From the NCBI GenBank assembly GCA_944474755.1, contig OX104125.1, positions 44,655,899 through 44,719,898 on the forward strand: a stretch of DNA of 64,000 bases, read 5' to 3'. Shown here in pieces: positions 1 to 10,842 of this stretch. A program made the position numbers and the translations under genes. Position 1 is the stretch's first letter. Every line of letters starts with the position of its first letter. The stretch is from Limnoperna fortunei (Eukaryota > Mollusca > Bivalvia > Mytilida > Modiolidae). The notes under the pieces were generated by a model. The model saw nothing but the letters and a program-made list of their open reading frames with translations, did no database searches and was not told the DNA's origin.

Positions 1-846
1 TTATGTGCGACTACTCCAACACCACTAGATGGAATTTGATGAAACTTACACAGAATGTTGTCACATATTTCCATTGTGCACTAGATATTAAACATTTCGA
101 TTGGAATGATATTTGGGGTTTCCCATAGAAAAACACCGACTGTCATTGACATAAGGGGATACCCATTTCTTATGTGCCACTCCTCCAACACCACTAAATG
201 GAATTTGATGAAACTTATACAGAATGTTGTCACATATTGCCATTGTGCACTAGATATTAAACTTTTCGATCGGAATGATATTTGGGGTTTCCCATAGAAA
301 AACGGACTTTTTAATGGACATAATGGATTCCCATCTCTTATGTGCAACTCATTCCTACACCACTGAATGGAATTTGATGAAATTTGCACAGAATCCATGT
401 CACATGGTGCCATTGTGCAGGAGATATTTAACATTTTGATTGGAATGATATTTGGGGTTTCCCATAGAAAAGCATGGACTTTGTCATGGACATAAGGGGA
501 TACCCATCTTTTATTAGCAACTCCTCCTACACCACTGAATGGAATTTGTTGAAACTTACACAGAATCTTGGTCACATATTGCCATTGTGCGCTGAATATG
601 AAACATTTTGATCAGAATATTATTGGAGGTTTTCCATAGAAAAACATGGACTTTGTCATTGACATAGGGGATGCCATTCTTTGGGGGATTGGGGAGGGTT
701 ACATGTTTTATCTGCAACTTTGCCTTCACGTTTAACTAGATAAAGTTTCAATTTCATAATTAAGAACACCTGAATTTTCAAAGTAATTGTGAAGTGGGGG
801 GTATCAATGGTGAGCATTGCTCACAGGTTTTTTTACTCTAGTTTTA
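1..846 (+). repeat. Tandem-unit element (about 170-bp units), cut by window start
   Basis: Four consecutive units recur at about 168-174 bp. Each has a core reading CCACTGAATGGAATTTGATG followed by AAACTT, then an ATTGGAATGATATTTGGGG block. Open frames on both strands here follow the repeat period and are not genes. After the array the sequence reaches GGGGGTATC and a perfect 15-bp hairpin (GTGAGCATTGCTCAC, 810-824), then CTCTAGTT. This is the same kind of right end seen at 24.7-25.0 kb and 48.0-48.3 kb. The left end lies outside the window. Related copies are at 15672-15957 and 33601-33930. Confidence 0.8.
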
Positions 847-1710
847 TTTTAAAGTAAAGTTTTAAATATATTTATTGAAAAGTGACTGCCAATATACTAT
901 TTGTTACTGTGTTTCAATATTTTGTGGTTGTAACTTCAACACAACCAGCATTGTATTTGCAAGTTCCTGAATTAAGTTCATATCGGGGGCTCCGGAGATT
1001 TATGTATTTTCAGTTGGTTTGTACTGGTTGCCACAAGTATTTTTACTTAATGCTATTTGAACATAGAAAGAGACAGTCGGGTACCATCTTCTATTTTTGT
1101 TTAAAAAAAATGGCATGTTCAATGATAATCATGGCGCTGTGACAAATATTCGAAGATATCTCTCGCAAAGCGTTTTAGCTATTACTGATCTGGATCATAA
1201 TTAAGCCATATGACCAAGAAACAATGACCACACAAATTAGGTACTAGTAATAACATTTTTTAAGTGTCGAAACTTGAAATGTTACCTGTAACTGTGTGAA
1301 AGGTGGTACCAGTCCCCACTGTCTACCACTAGTTATATAATCAAAATCATAAGGAAACGAAAATAGTCTTATTAGTTAATTAGCTATAAAAACACCATAA
1401 TTACTATTAATTTTAGAACAGAAAATTAATTGGAGCAATAGAGTGTTAAGGGGCGACAATCGGGACACAGAGGAGATTGAGAGGGGCACAGGGGCGCTGT
1501 AATTTTAGGGCAGAACGCAGCGCCCCTCTATTTCCCCCTAGCTGGAACACTGCTAAAGGTGGCATAATCCCTCAAATAAACAAACCAAAACGTGTGGTAC
1601 AACAGTATCCTAAAATTTTTTAACACCTGGTTACTGTAATTCTAAAAGTTTTTCTGTTGATCAGTAATTATGCATGTAGTACATGTTAAGTATTAATTCA
1701 ATGTTTCATT
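847..1710. other. Unannotated AT-rich stretch
   Basis: No repeat family, exon or promoter could be supported. An 86-codon open frame at 882-1142 has no recognisable motif and no splice context. A slightly CpG-richer patch around 1447-1550 (GGGGCGACAATCGGG, GGGGCGCTGT) is unexplained. Confidence 0.4.
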
Positions 1711-1876
1711 AGGACAGTTCCTCTTTAACTATGCATGGCATGGTGACAATATTTGGTATACAGGCAGCTGCTGATATTAAATGATATTTACGTACATATG
1801 TAATGCTTATGATGAAATTTATTTTCGTTACTGATGCTGAATGCAGGCGAGACATTTTTCTGTGTCCACACTTGTT
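1711..1876 (+). repeat. GTCTCGCC-family element, right-end fragment
   Basis: Matches the last unit and right terminus of the full copies at 5501-6310 and 60720-61742: the CAGTTCCTCT...CTATGCATGG block, the ATTTATTTTCGTTACTGATG block, the right subterminal arm GCAGGCGAGAC, and the end GTGTCCACACTTGTT. The left end and all but one unit are missing. Confidence 0.85.
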
Positions 1877-2318
1877 TTCAAACTTGGCAGCAATCATCCT
1901 TAGGGTTCCTTGTTTCAATTTTGTACCCAGGGTGTTGATCAACAGACAAAGATGGCCACTGTTACTAAAAATACAACATGGGTGTCAACACAGGTTTTTG
2001 ATCATTATCTCAAAAATTATAATAGCTATAGAGAAAACGGTTACTTCAAAATGATCAGCACATTAAGGTCTACAATTGTTGCTATTTCATGTAGTATGAA
2101 GTTGTGTATTGGCTTCTTGTATGAATTATTGTCCTTTATTGACGATTTTTGACAAAATTTTTGGTGTTTACAATATAACTTGAAAACTATAAGAGGCACT
2201 AGTAGAGTGAAACTAATGGCAAAAATTATCAGTAATAAAAGCCCTACAATTCACTTGATTGGTCTGAAATTGTCAGATGACTCCTTATATGAGTTATTGC
2301 CCTTAAATGACAATTTTT

Positions 2319-3239
2319 ATGCCCCGGGATGACATGTCGGGGGGGCATAAAGTTTTACTAATGTCTGTCCATCCGTCCGTCCGTCCGTACCAACATATTT
2401 CCGTCAAGCTTTTCTCAGAAACCGTACATGAGAACAATTTGAAATTTGGCAGGGTGGTTCAGTATCACAAGTTGTACGTCCTCAGCTACTTTCAGACCTG
2501 ACGGACAACTACTTCCTGTTTGGGACTGGGCCGATATGAAAATGTGTTAACACAAGTATGAACATTTCCTTCAAGCTTTTCTCAGAAACCGTACATGAGA
2601 ACAATTTGAAATTTGGCAGGGTGGTTCAGTATCACAAGTTGTATGTCCTAAGCAACTTTCAGACCTGTTGGACGACTACTTCCTGTTTGCAACTGGGCCG
2701 ATATGAAAATGTGTTAACACAAGTATGAAAAGTTCCGTCGAGCTTTTCTCAGAAACCGTACATGAGAACAATTTGAAATTTGGCAGGGTGGTTCAGTATC
2801 ACAAGTTGTATGCCCTAATCGAATTTCAGACCTGTCAGACAACTTCTTCCTGTTTGGGACTTCATTTGTACGTAAATACGTCCGTCCGTATGTAAGAATT
2901 TCCGTCAAGCTTTTCTCAGAAACCATACATGAAAACAATTTGGAATTTTGCAGGGTGGTTCAGTATCACAAGTTGTACGTCCTAAGCAACTTTCAGACCT
3001 GTTGGACAACTACTTCCTGTTTGCAACTGGGCTGATATGAAAATGTGTAAACATGAGTATGAAAATGTCCGTCAAGCTTTTCTCAGAAACCGTACATGAG
3101 AACAATTTGAAATTTGGCAGGGTGGTTCAGTATCACAAGTTGTACGTCCTAAGTGACTTTCTGACCTGTTGGACAACTACTTCCTGTTTAGGACTTCATT
3201 TAGCGGGGGCATATGTGTCCCATGGACACATTCGTCGAT
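2319..3239 (+). mobile_element. Non-autonomous element, ATGCCCC hairpin family, 5 units
   Basis: The left end is an imperfect hairpin (ATGCCCCGGGATGACATGTC, then GGGGGGGCAT) followed by a GTCC microsatellite (CATCCGTCCGTCCGTCCGTA). Five tandem units of 164-170 bp start near 2398, 2568, 2732, 2899 and 3067. Each begins CCGTCAAGCTTTTCTCAGAA and includes AATTTGAAATTTGGCAGGGT. The right end repeats one hairpin arm (GCGGGGGCATA) and then forms a short hairpin (TGTGTCCCATGGACACA). It sits in a T-run of the host element. This architecture is known for pearl/HINE-type elements of bivalves. It encodes no protein. Confidence 0.8.
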
Positions 3240-3597
3240 TTTTTAATGAAATTTTCCCCTATTTGCCCCTAAACTTAAAAACTATAACAGCTAGCTATAG
3301 AGTAAAACTGTAAATAGCAAAAATGATCACCAATACAAGCCCTACAATTCACTGCATTGGTGTGAAATTGTAAGATGACTCCTTGTAGGAGTTATTGTCC
3401 TTAAATGGCAATTTTTTTATGAAATTGTACAATTTTGTCCTGTAACTTGAAAACTATAGTAGCTAGATTGAAACTGTATATTTCACAAATGATCAGCAAT
3501 AGAAGTCCTACAAATGATTGCTAGTCCAAAATTGCAAGATGACTCTTTATAGGAGTTATTGCCCTTTAATTATGTTTTTGGACAAATGAACAGTTTT

Positions 3598-4574
3598 TAG
3601 CTCACCTGACCCGAAGGGTCATGTGAGCAATTGCCGTCACTTGGCGTCCATCGTACGTCCATCGTCTGTCGTCCATCGTCTGTCCGTTCAACTTTTCAAA
3701 AATCTTCTTCTCTGAAACCACTTGACAGAATGCAACCAAACTTGGTATGGTTGTTGCTTAGCATGTCCTTTACCAAACTATCGTTTGGATTTTGATTCGT
3801 AAAAAACATGGTCGCCATGGCTAAAAATAGAACAGGGGCGTCAAAATACAGTTTTTGGCTTATAGTTCAAAAAGTATTACAGATACAGGAAAACCGAAGA
3901 GACCTTCCTTCTTTAGCATCAAAAGCTCTACAAAACACTCTATTGGGTCAAAGTCGTATGATGAGTACTCCTTGTAGGAGTTATTGCCTTTTAATTGTCG
4001 AAATTGATGATTTTTGCTATTTTTGCCACAAAATCTTGAAAATTTTTAGAACTAGAGAAAAATTTAGCATTGCTAAATTGTTCTGCTCTGTAAGGGCTAC
4101 AAAAATGACTTTAGGGTCAAGATTGTCTGATTAACCGTTTAGGAATTATTCTCTTAGAACATTTTTTTTAATGAATTTTAATTTATTTTAAAAAATCTTC
4201 TCCTCTAACCAATGAAAGGACTGCTTTGAAACATTGCACACATCATCTTTAGGATGTCCTCTACCAAAATTGTGCAAATCATTACAGCTGACTACCTACA
4301 TAGCTAAGTTGGCTTAAAATAGAAAAGGGGGTGGGTCAAGGGAGTTTTTGGCTGATAGTTAAAAAAGTATAACAGGTACAGCAAATTTCAAGTGAACTTC
4401 CCTCCTAAGCATCAAAAGCTCCTCCTTATAGGAGTTATTTCCCTTAAAAGGTCAAAGTTAATGACTTTTGCAGAAGTGTTGGTCAATTCCTTTTAGGAAC
4501 GAAATTCTATATAAAAAAGGGTTGTTTGGTGTCAGGTTCAGGTGAGCGATACAGGCTCCCGGGAGCCTCTAGTT
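3598..4574 (+). mobile_element. AGCTCACC-family element, full length, HINE-like
   Basis: The left end, after TTTT, is TAGCTCACCTGACCCGAAGG folding back on GTCATGTGAGC. It is followed by a GTCC-rich tract. The body has two diverged repeats of an AATCTTCTTCTCTGAAACCA type block. The right end has an inverted copy of the left arm (CAGGTGAGCG), a perfect 16-bp hairpin (AGGCTCCCGGGAGCCT) and the terminus CTAGTT. Subterminal inverted repeats plus a right-end hairpin just before CTAGT resemble Helitron/Helentron-derived non-autonomous elements. The 108-codon open frame at 3808-4134 is repeat sequence. A shorter sibling is at 25190-25822. Confidence 0.85.
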
Positions 4575-4811
4575 GTATTATAAACTAGTCTATAACACAC
4601 CAAGAGTAAAACTGTAAATTTTTAAATTACCCTAAAGAACAAGGCCTACAAACCATTTAATTTTCAGAAATTGTCTGGTGGCAACTTATAGGAGTTATTG
4701 TACTCAACTAAACTAGACTGAAACTGTAAATTTCAAAAATTTAAATCTAGTTGAAGTCATTTGGGTTCCAGGTGAGCGATTAATACAGGCTCCTGGGAGC
4801 CTTGAGTTTGC

Positions 4812-5155
4812 TATGTATTGTGGGGAACCTGACCACAACATAAGAACTTGCAAACATGGTAAAAAAGTACAATGTTATAGTTGTGGTAATAATGGACACA
4901 TTAGGGAAAGTTCTGTGAAAAGTAGTTATAATAGGGAAATGACAAAGAAGAGATACATGTACATGTAGCTAAAATATATCCAAAATCCAATGACAAAAAA
5001 CATGAAATTGGGGATATAAAAATGTCTAAAAACTATTAGTTGCAGATTTTTGTACAGAGGTAGATGGCAGAAATTTGATAGATTCTGCTTGATTTATATC
5101 AGTCATAGTTTGTGAAATATTTTGACTGGATTCATTCATTGGGAAGTCAGCAGGG
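4812..5155 (+). pseudogene. Retrotransposon gag/protease remnant
   Basis: Reading from 4819, the plus strand encodes a partial zinc knuckle, CGEPDHNIRTC (C-x4-H-x4-C, with its first Cys lost at the junction with the repeat upstream). A second knuckle follows at 4873, CYSCGNNGHIRES, where Ser replaces the last Cys. A stop is at 4966. Further on, around 5032-5110, another frame reads a hydrophobic stretch with VDGRNLIDSA and then, past a stop, SVIVCEIF. This resembles a retroviral-type aspartic protease active-site region with DSA in place of DTG/DSG. Paired CCHC knuckles followed by a protease are typical of LTR-retrotransposon Gag-Pol. The piece is short, has several stops and is surely non-functional. 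The protease reading is weaker than the knuckle reading. A cellular CCHC protein remnant is the alternative. Confidence 0.5.
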
Positions 5156-5186
5156 GGCTCCATCTGATTACAATCACTAACTACTG

Positions 5187-5416
5187 TAGGTTACAATAAA
5201 CCAATTATTTGTTTACATTACACCAGGAAATTTTTGAACCCAAGATATATAGTAATCTGAAGAATATACTAGTACACGGATGCATCTGTCTGGTTGTTGG
5301 GGTTCTGAAAATAGAAAAATAAAAAATAGAAACATAATTGATTGAAAATCTTCTATATTTGGGGGAACATTAATTAGAGCCGGGAAAATAGAGCTCTTTT
5401 TAAAAAAAAAGGGGGG
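5187..5416 (+). repeat. 230-bp dispersed repeat, copy 1
   Basis: Begins near GGTTACAATAAACCAATTAT and ends in GAGCTCTTTTTAAAAAAAAA and a G-run. A second copy in the same orientation lies at 7303-7531 and includes the same ACACCAGGAAATTTTTGA and AATAGAAACATAATTGATTG blocks. The pair brackets 1.9 kb that includes a GTCTCGCC element. Whether these are LTR-like or simply two copies of a short repeat is not resolved. Confidence 0.7.
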
Positions 5417-5500
5417 ATGTTACACGGTTTGTTAGTTTCATCCAGTGCTGATTTTTCACCCAAAATTTTCGGTCATTTTTGCCGCAGGACCTATATTTTT

Positions 5501-6310
5501 GTCTCGCCTGCGACGAAAGTCGCTGGAGGCGAGACATATGTATGGGAATCCGGCGGCGGCGTCGTAAGCACTTGACATCTTGCTTCATATCTTTGTAAGC
5601 CCAAGCCCTAGGTCCATCAAATTTGGTCCAGAGGTAGCTTATGATGAGTACTTGCCAGTCAGTCACCTGTCACCTGACCTTGACCTCAATTTCACGGTCC
5701 AGTGACTACGTTAAAGTTTTTGGGTTACGACAGTTCCTCTGTAACTATGCATGGTAGGATGACAATATTTGGTGTATAGGTTGCTGATGACTAGTACATG
5801 ACTGTCTGGTAGGTGTCACCTGACCTTGACCTCAATTTCACTGTCCAGCGACTACGTTAAAGTTTTGGGGTTACGACAGTTCCTCTGTAACTACGCATGG
5901 TAGGATGACAATATTTGGTGTATAGGTTGCTGATGACTAGTACATGACTGCCTGGTAGATGTCACCTGACCTTGACCTCAATTTCACAGTCCAGCGACTA
6001 CGTTAAAGTTTTTGGGTTACGATAGTTCTTCTGTAACTACGCATAGTAGGATGACAATATTTGGTATATAGGTTGCTGATTAATAGTACATGACTGTCTG
6101 GTAGGTTCCACCTGACCTTGACCTCAATTTCACGGTCCAGTGACTACGTTAAAGTTTTTGGGTTACGGCTGTTCCCCTGTAACTATGCAGGGTATGGTGA
6201 CAATATTTTGTATATATGCCGCTGCTGATATTTAATGCTATTGACGAAATTTATTTTCGTTACTGATGCGGAATGCAGGCGAGACGTTTTTCTGTGTCCA
6301 CACTTGTTTT
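5501..6310 (+). mobile_element. GTCTCGCC-family element, full length
   Basis: The left hairpin is GTCTCGCCTGCGAC...GTCGCTGGAGGCGAGAC (5501-5544), then ATATGTATGGGAATCC and a GGCGGCGGCG tract. The body is made of 146-bp units, with CACCTGACCTTGACC recurring at 5671, 5817, 5963 and 6109. The right end has the inverted arm GCAGGCGAGACG, a small GTGTCCACAC hairpin and the terminus CTTGTT. It is preceded by TTTTT. Each unit carries TGACCTTGACCT. It encodes no protein. The 88-codon minus-strand frame at 5400-5666 is repeat sequence. The near-identical copy at 60720-61742 suggests recent activity. Confidence 0.9.
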
Positions 6311-7302
6311 ATTTGTTAATAATGTGGTCGTAACATTTCGCCTTCCACAAGCAACTGCTTTTGGGGGTTAAATTTGATAGGATTTTCACACTTAAATTCT
6401 TAATTGGAAGACACAATGTTAAATATTTGGTTTATTGTAACCTATAGGGAGACTGGATTTTTTTCATTATACTTGATTCATTAATCCATGTTAATTTTCA
6501 CACGGGTTTTCGTCACAGAATGACAAGTTATATGTATAGATTGTTCATTTAAAACGATGTGTTAAAAAAATAGTCTATTTCTGAAAATACGCATTTTTCA
6601 ATAGGAAATCTAGGGTGGGCTACAAAGAGGAGTTTGTAAGGCCTGTTAAGTAACGTCTGCTACTGCTTTTTAGCAAGAAAATTGTACTACACATTCAAAT
6701 GCAGCGTTTGACACCTAAAGGAATTATTTTACGCTATGATTAAGTTTGCTAACCAACTTTTGGGCCTTAACCATTTTTTGGCCAATGTAATTTTCTGGGT
6801 TTCAAACATTGTGGTACATTTTATGCTGTGTTTACGATTGACATCAACTTTCTAAAATTGTAATGTAGTTATATTCAGCAGGACTACTCATGACAAACAA
6901 ACATATGATTAGACAGATCAAATGGTATCAAAGTTTGTTATAGTCTGTTTCAAAAATGTAGTTTTTCACAAATTCCACGAATTTTCTTTTTCGGCCTCTA
7001 AATATTTTTCCAAGGAAAGACATTAAAGCAGAATACTATCCCAGGCGTGATCCATGTATCAAGTAGACAAATAACCACTGAAAACACAGACAATAACTGG
7101 CATATTACTAAACCTCAACACATTATTGCAGAAAAACGCCTTGAAAAAAGCATGCAATTTTTAGAGTGGTGGCCTCCTGAAAATTCAAATAAACAAACAA
7201 CTGTTGAAAATAACTTTATTTTATTTTGGTAAACACATGGATATTGTATCAGGATGCTACCTCAAGGTTTTGGAGTGATTCGGACTCTTTAAGTGCTTTC
7301 TA
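6311..7302. other. Unassigned stretch bounded by short inverted repeats
   Basis: A 21-bp segment near 6427-6447 is the reverse complement of the start of the 7303 repeat (CTATAGGTTACAATAAACCA). About 850 bp are therefore flanked by inverted copies. Inside is a 61-codon open frame (7047-7232) of unknown character. No transposase motif is visible. Confidence 0.4.
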
Positions 7303-7531
7303 TAGGTTACAATAAACCAATTATTTGTTTACATTACACCAGGAAATTTTTGACCCCAAGATAGTGATCAGAAAAAACTCACGGATGCATCTGATTGGAT
7401 GTTGGGGTTCTGAAAATAGAAAAAATTTAAAAATAGAAACATAATTGATTGAAAATCTTCTAAATTTGGGGGAACATTAATAAGAGCTGGGAAAATAGAG
7501 CTCTTTTTAAAAAAAAGGGGGTCCCCCCCTT
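7303..7531 (+). repeat. 230-bp dispersed repeat, copy 2
   Basis: Direct copy of 5187-5416 with a small deletion near ATAGTGATCAG and scattered substitutions. It runs into AAAAAAGGGGGTCCCCCCCT, a G/C-run palindrome. Confidence 0.7.
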
Positions 7532-7540
7532 TTTTTACAA

Positions 7541-7610
7541 TGTACAATGTACATGATCTTGTATGCTTGCTACAATTGTAGCAAACATACACGATCATGT
7601 ACATTGTACA
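7541..7610. repeat. 70-bp near-perfect palindrome
   Basis: The left arm 7541-7575 (TGTACAATGTACATGATCTT onward) and right arm 7576-7610 (ending GATCATGTACATTGTACA) pair over about 35 bp. They have two mismatches and no loop, meeting at CAATTG. Confidence 0.9.
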
Positions 7611-8095
7611 CGTTGCATGATTTCTTTAGGCATAAGGGATTCATATTATTTCATACTATGATTACAGAATATGCAGTCCACATGCTTCACTTGTAATCAC
7701 AGGTAGGTTTGTCATTGAATACACTACTCTCCAATTAAAAAAAAAACAACCATAATTTAGCCTAAAAATTGATAAAATGGTGTTATTCCCTATTTAACTC
7801 TTTCCCTTTCAAGATTTTTCTAATATATTTATGTTACTGAAAACACTTAAAATCTTCATTTAAAAAATTTGTTGGATTTACTAGTATATACATGTTATAT
7901 ACCATACTAAAGATAAAGTTGTAAACTTTAATAAATGTTTGAAATTTTTGATTACCATGGCAATGGAGATGTGGTAAAGTCATAGACATTAAAAAATATA
8001 AATTTTAACATATTTCATACAAATGCAGTTATGTTGAAGACCAGAACATTTCTACTAGGTTTTGCTTTACTGCAGTAATATCTAGGTGTCAATGT
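7611..8095. other. AT-rich spacer
   Basis: No repeat, open frame or signal stands out. Confidence 0.4.
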
Positions 8096-9600
8096 TTAAG
8101 ACCAATTATCCCTAAGCACCAAAATAACTGAGACATGAAATGTCTCAGATTTTGCTGATTTTAATTTCATAAGTTGCAATTGACCATTGGATCATAAAAA
8201 TGATGACTGTTTGTTATGATTGACCACAGTTGCCATGGTAACTGAGGCGGTCATTTTTTATCATTTCTCATACTGCGAAATAGCCTATATTCAATTCCCA
8301 ATTTGTTATTCAAAAATCAATGCATATTCAATATAATGTTTTATTTGCTTAATTCAATACCTCATTGACAATATTCAAAACACTTTCAAGACTAAAGATA
8401 AATGTGTAGTAAGAACGAGGCTATCCAATATGTCAAGAAATCATGCATTTTTTCTGAAATTTTTCTACTAAAAAATTACCATTTTTGCCACTTTTCTGAC
8501 TCCATTTTCAGAAAATGCACCAATCACAAATACTCATCATGAATATAATTACATAAATTGATGATTAATATTCAAAACTTATAAAAATCTCAATGGGGTA
8601 ACAAAAGATGTCTATAGAAAACACTGTCAAAGATGGTTACCATGGTAACTTGTGAAAAAAAGCCATTTTTGTATTGTTCAATATTTCCATGAAACTACTG
8701 TTTCTCTTAGGAATAAATTAAATCATCCTTAATTATTATTTTTAACAGACATACTATAAACTTAAAATGACATTGAAATCATTTCAGGGTACAGTGTCTC
8801 AAGGTCAAGGTCAACTAAAAATTGAACTTTCAAATATGAAAATCTCGAAGCAAAATCAATTTTAAGTGACCTTGAGAACAACACAAGTGACCTTGAAAGT
8901 TTTCTAAGGTCATACTATGTTGAAAAGATCCTTTTAGGTACATATGATGACAACAATTGTTATCTTGGCTCATATTAGAAGTATGATCATAGATGTATTT
9001 AAATATCGAAAAATTGCCGTTTTTGTTTTATTACCATGGTAACCAACTTTAACAGTGTTTTTTAAAGACATTTTTTCTTACCCCATTGAGATTTTTGAAA
9101 TTTTTGAATATTAATCATCAATCTATGTAATTATATTCATGATGATTATTTGTGATTGGTGCATTTTCTGAAAATGGAGTCAGAAAAGTGTCAAAAATGG
9201 TAATATGTTTTACCAAAAATTATAGAGAATAATGCACTATTTCTTTACATGTTCAATAGTCTCAGTCTGATCACACATATACTTAAAGTGTTGTAACTGT
9301 TTTGAATATTGTCAATGAGATATTGAATTAAGCAAATAAAGAAATTCTATTGAATATGAATCGATTTTCCCCTGAAAAATTGGGATTTGAATAGTGCCCT
9401 TTTCACTGTATTTTAATCGGCCCAAAATGGCCGCCACCGTTACCATGGCAACCGAAGTCAAATCATAACAAACAATAATTATTTTGTGGTCCAATGGTCA
9501 ATTTCAACTTATAAAATGAAAATCAGCTAAATCTGAGACATGTCATGTCTCACCCTATATGGAAATCCTTTGATCCTTATGGAGAATTGGTGTTAAAAGG
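8096..9600. mobile_element. Large foldback (inverted-repeat) element
   Basis: The left arm (about 8096-8685) and right arm (about 9005-9600) are imperfect reverse complements around a spacer of about 320 bp. Matching landmarks in inverted order are GACCAATTATCCCTAAG, the GAGACATGAAATGTCTC palindrome, TTGACCATTGGATCA, GTTGCCATGGTAAC, ATTTGCTTAATTCAATA, an almost identical block of about 80 bp containing TTTTCAGAAAATGCACCAAT, and the 14-bp palindrome GTTACCATGGTAAC (8636-8649). The spacer carries several TCAAGGTCA/TGACCTTGA sites. No coding region was found. It is a foldback-type non-autonomous DNA element or an old inverted duplication. Confidence 0.85.
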
Positions 9601-10614
9601 AACACATGTACATTTCCTGAAATCTTATTGACATGTCTTTTTTTGGAGGTTACCTGCAGGTAACATGTGACCTACATGTATATATTGATATATTTCTGAC
9701 ATAATGGATACCTGCTGCTCCTTGTCTTTAAATGTTGTTGTATTATTAATTATGACCTGGTGTCAGCATAAAAACAGAGGTTAAGCACAGTTAGTTTAAA
9801 CCTATATATTTTGTTTCAAAAATATTTCAGATTTGGTTGCTATGGTTACCCTTGACATACTAGTAATCACAAGAGACAGATATTTATGCATGTTTTGAAT
9901 ACTGTGTGTGTATCTTTACAGTATACATGTATATGTACTTAGTGCTACTGTTGAAATTCAAGTGAAAAGAAATGTGTTCAAATGTTTTTGATATGTTTAT
10001 GCAGTTGGGAGTATATATACATGTATTTTAGTTGTTGTTTGTCTATTTGTCCATTTGGTCATGTGTGTGTCCACAAGTAAGAAGACCACAATCTCGTATT
10101 TTATAGTCCAGCATTAGTGTTCTTATTTCAATAAATTTACACATTGATAGTGTTTGAAATCTTACAGATTTAACCATATTTAGGGGTTCTCAAATTAAAA
10201 TCATGGACTATGATTGTAGTACAAACTGGGGGAGGGGGGTAATCCTACAATGTTTCATATGGAATACATATGCTATATTAGTCAACTTATTGCAGCACAA
10301 CTTTTTGGAAAAGTTCTGGGTACACCGCCATTGAACAAGATCTACATGTGTATAACATTTCAAGACTACGATATATTTGCACTTTATAGTTACAAAACAA
10401 GCCCAAAAAATCCTAAAATGGAACTTGAAGGAATAAATAAAAATAACATTATAAAATTAAAAGCAATTACTGTATTTCTATGTTAATAAAACTTAAAACC
10501 ATAAAATGTAATAACAAATGAGCATTCATGTGGTCTTTCATTCTTCTAAATGTTAACTTTTTTTTTTTTATATATTTACAAAGAGCTAATGTCATCTTCA
10601 TTTTGTGCAAATGT
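9601..10614. other. Unannotated stretch
   Basis: A 78-codon open frame at 10250-10486 is followed at once by AATAAAAC, a possible poly(A) signal. It has no acceptor with a good polypyrimidine tract and no recognised motif. Otherwise there is low-complexity AT sequence and ACATGTAT repeats. Confidence 0.35.
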
Positions 10615-10842
10615 TTACATCCCTCGGGGAAGCGAGCAAGCTCCGCTTTGGCATACGGGCTTTATTTCCTCACAAAAGTAGCATCCACCGCAATAACAGG
10701 AACAGTCTAGTTTGATGGATGTTATTACACGATAAAACTCATAATTACAGTCAATAATATATTCCCGAAATCGTGCAAGTTTCTCCACTGTTAAAATGTA
10801 CCACGACGGCAATTGTAAAAAGTTCCTGACGAATTCCATCAT
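10615..10842 (-). CDS. Candidate 75-residue Cys-rich open frame
   Basis: On the minus strand an ATG pair at 10842, directly after an in-frame TGA, opens 75 codons ending in TAA at 10615. Residues about 47-56 are DCSCYCGGCYFC-like, with two further Cys near the end. That spacing could bind metal or form disulphides. No signal peptide or known family is evident. Just upstream on that strand (10843-11110) the sequence is CpG-richer and has two CCAAT boxes in the right orientation. It may be a small gene, a first exon (GATGTAAAC at the end is a weak donor) or a decayed repeat. The function is not recognised. Confidence 0.35.
   Translation of the reverse strand: MMEFVRNFLQLPSWYILTVEKLARFREYIIDCNYEFYRVITSIKLDCSCYCGGCYFCEEIKPVCQSGACSLPRGM

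Larger units (their letters stand above)
1877..4807 (+). repeat. Old tandem-unit element interrupted by two younger elements
   Basis: Three pieces (about 1877-2318, 3240-3597 and 4575-4807) share one repeating block: an AACTTGAAAACTATA-like stretch, GAGTGAAACTG, CCTACAATTCACT, GACTCCTTATAGGAGTTATT. The last piece ends in CAGGTGAGCG, GGCTCCTGGGAGCC and TTGAGTT, which is the right end of the AGCTCACC family. Two other elements (2319-3239 and 3598-4574) lie between the pieces and break them at T-runs. The host is therefore the oldest layer. Its left end is not recognisable. Open frames at 1803-2152 fall in the first piece. Confidence 0.7.

Noticed and set aside
81..575. Longest open frame in the window (164 codons, minus strand)
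   Set aside because: Its peptide repeats with the 170-bp tandem array (the same residues recur about every 56 codons), so it is a shadow of the repeat.
1..690. CRISPR-like array
   Set aside because: Units are contiguous 170-bp repeats without spacers, in a eukaryotic context.
3808..4134. 108-codon gene
   Set aside because: A collinear frame occurs at 17781-18092 inside another copy of the same repeat family, and both follow repeat sequence.
7047..7232. 61-codon frame as a transposase fragment
   Set aside because: No DDE, helix-turn-helix or zinc motif is visible and there is no supporting context beyond weak inverted repeats.
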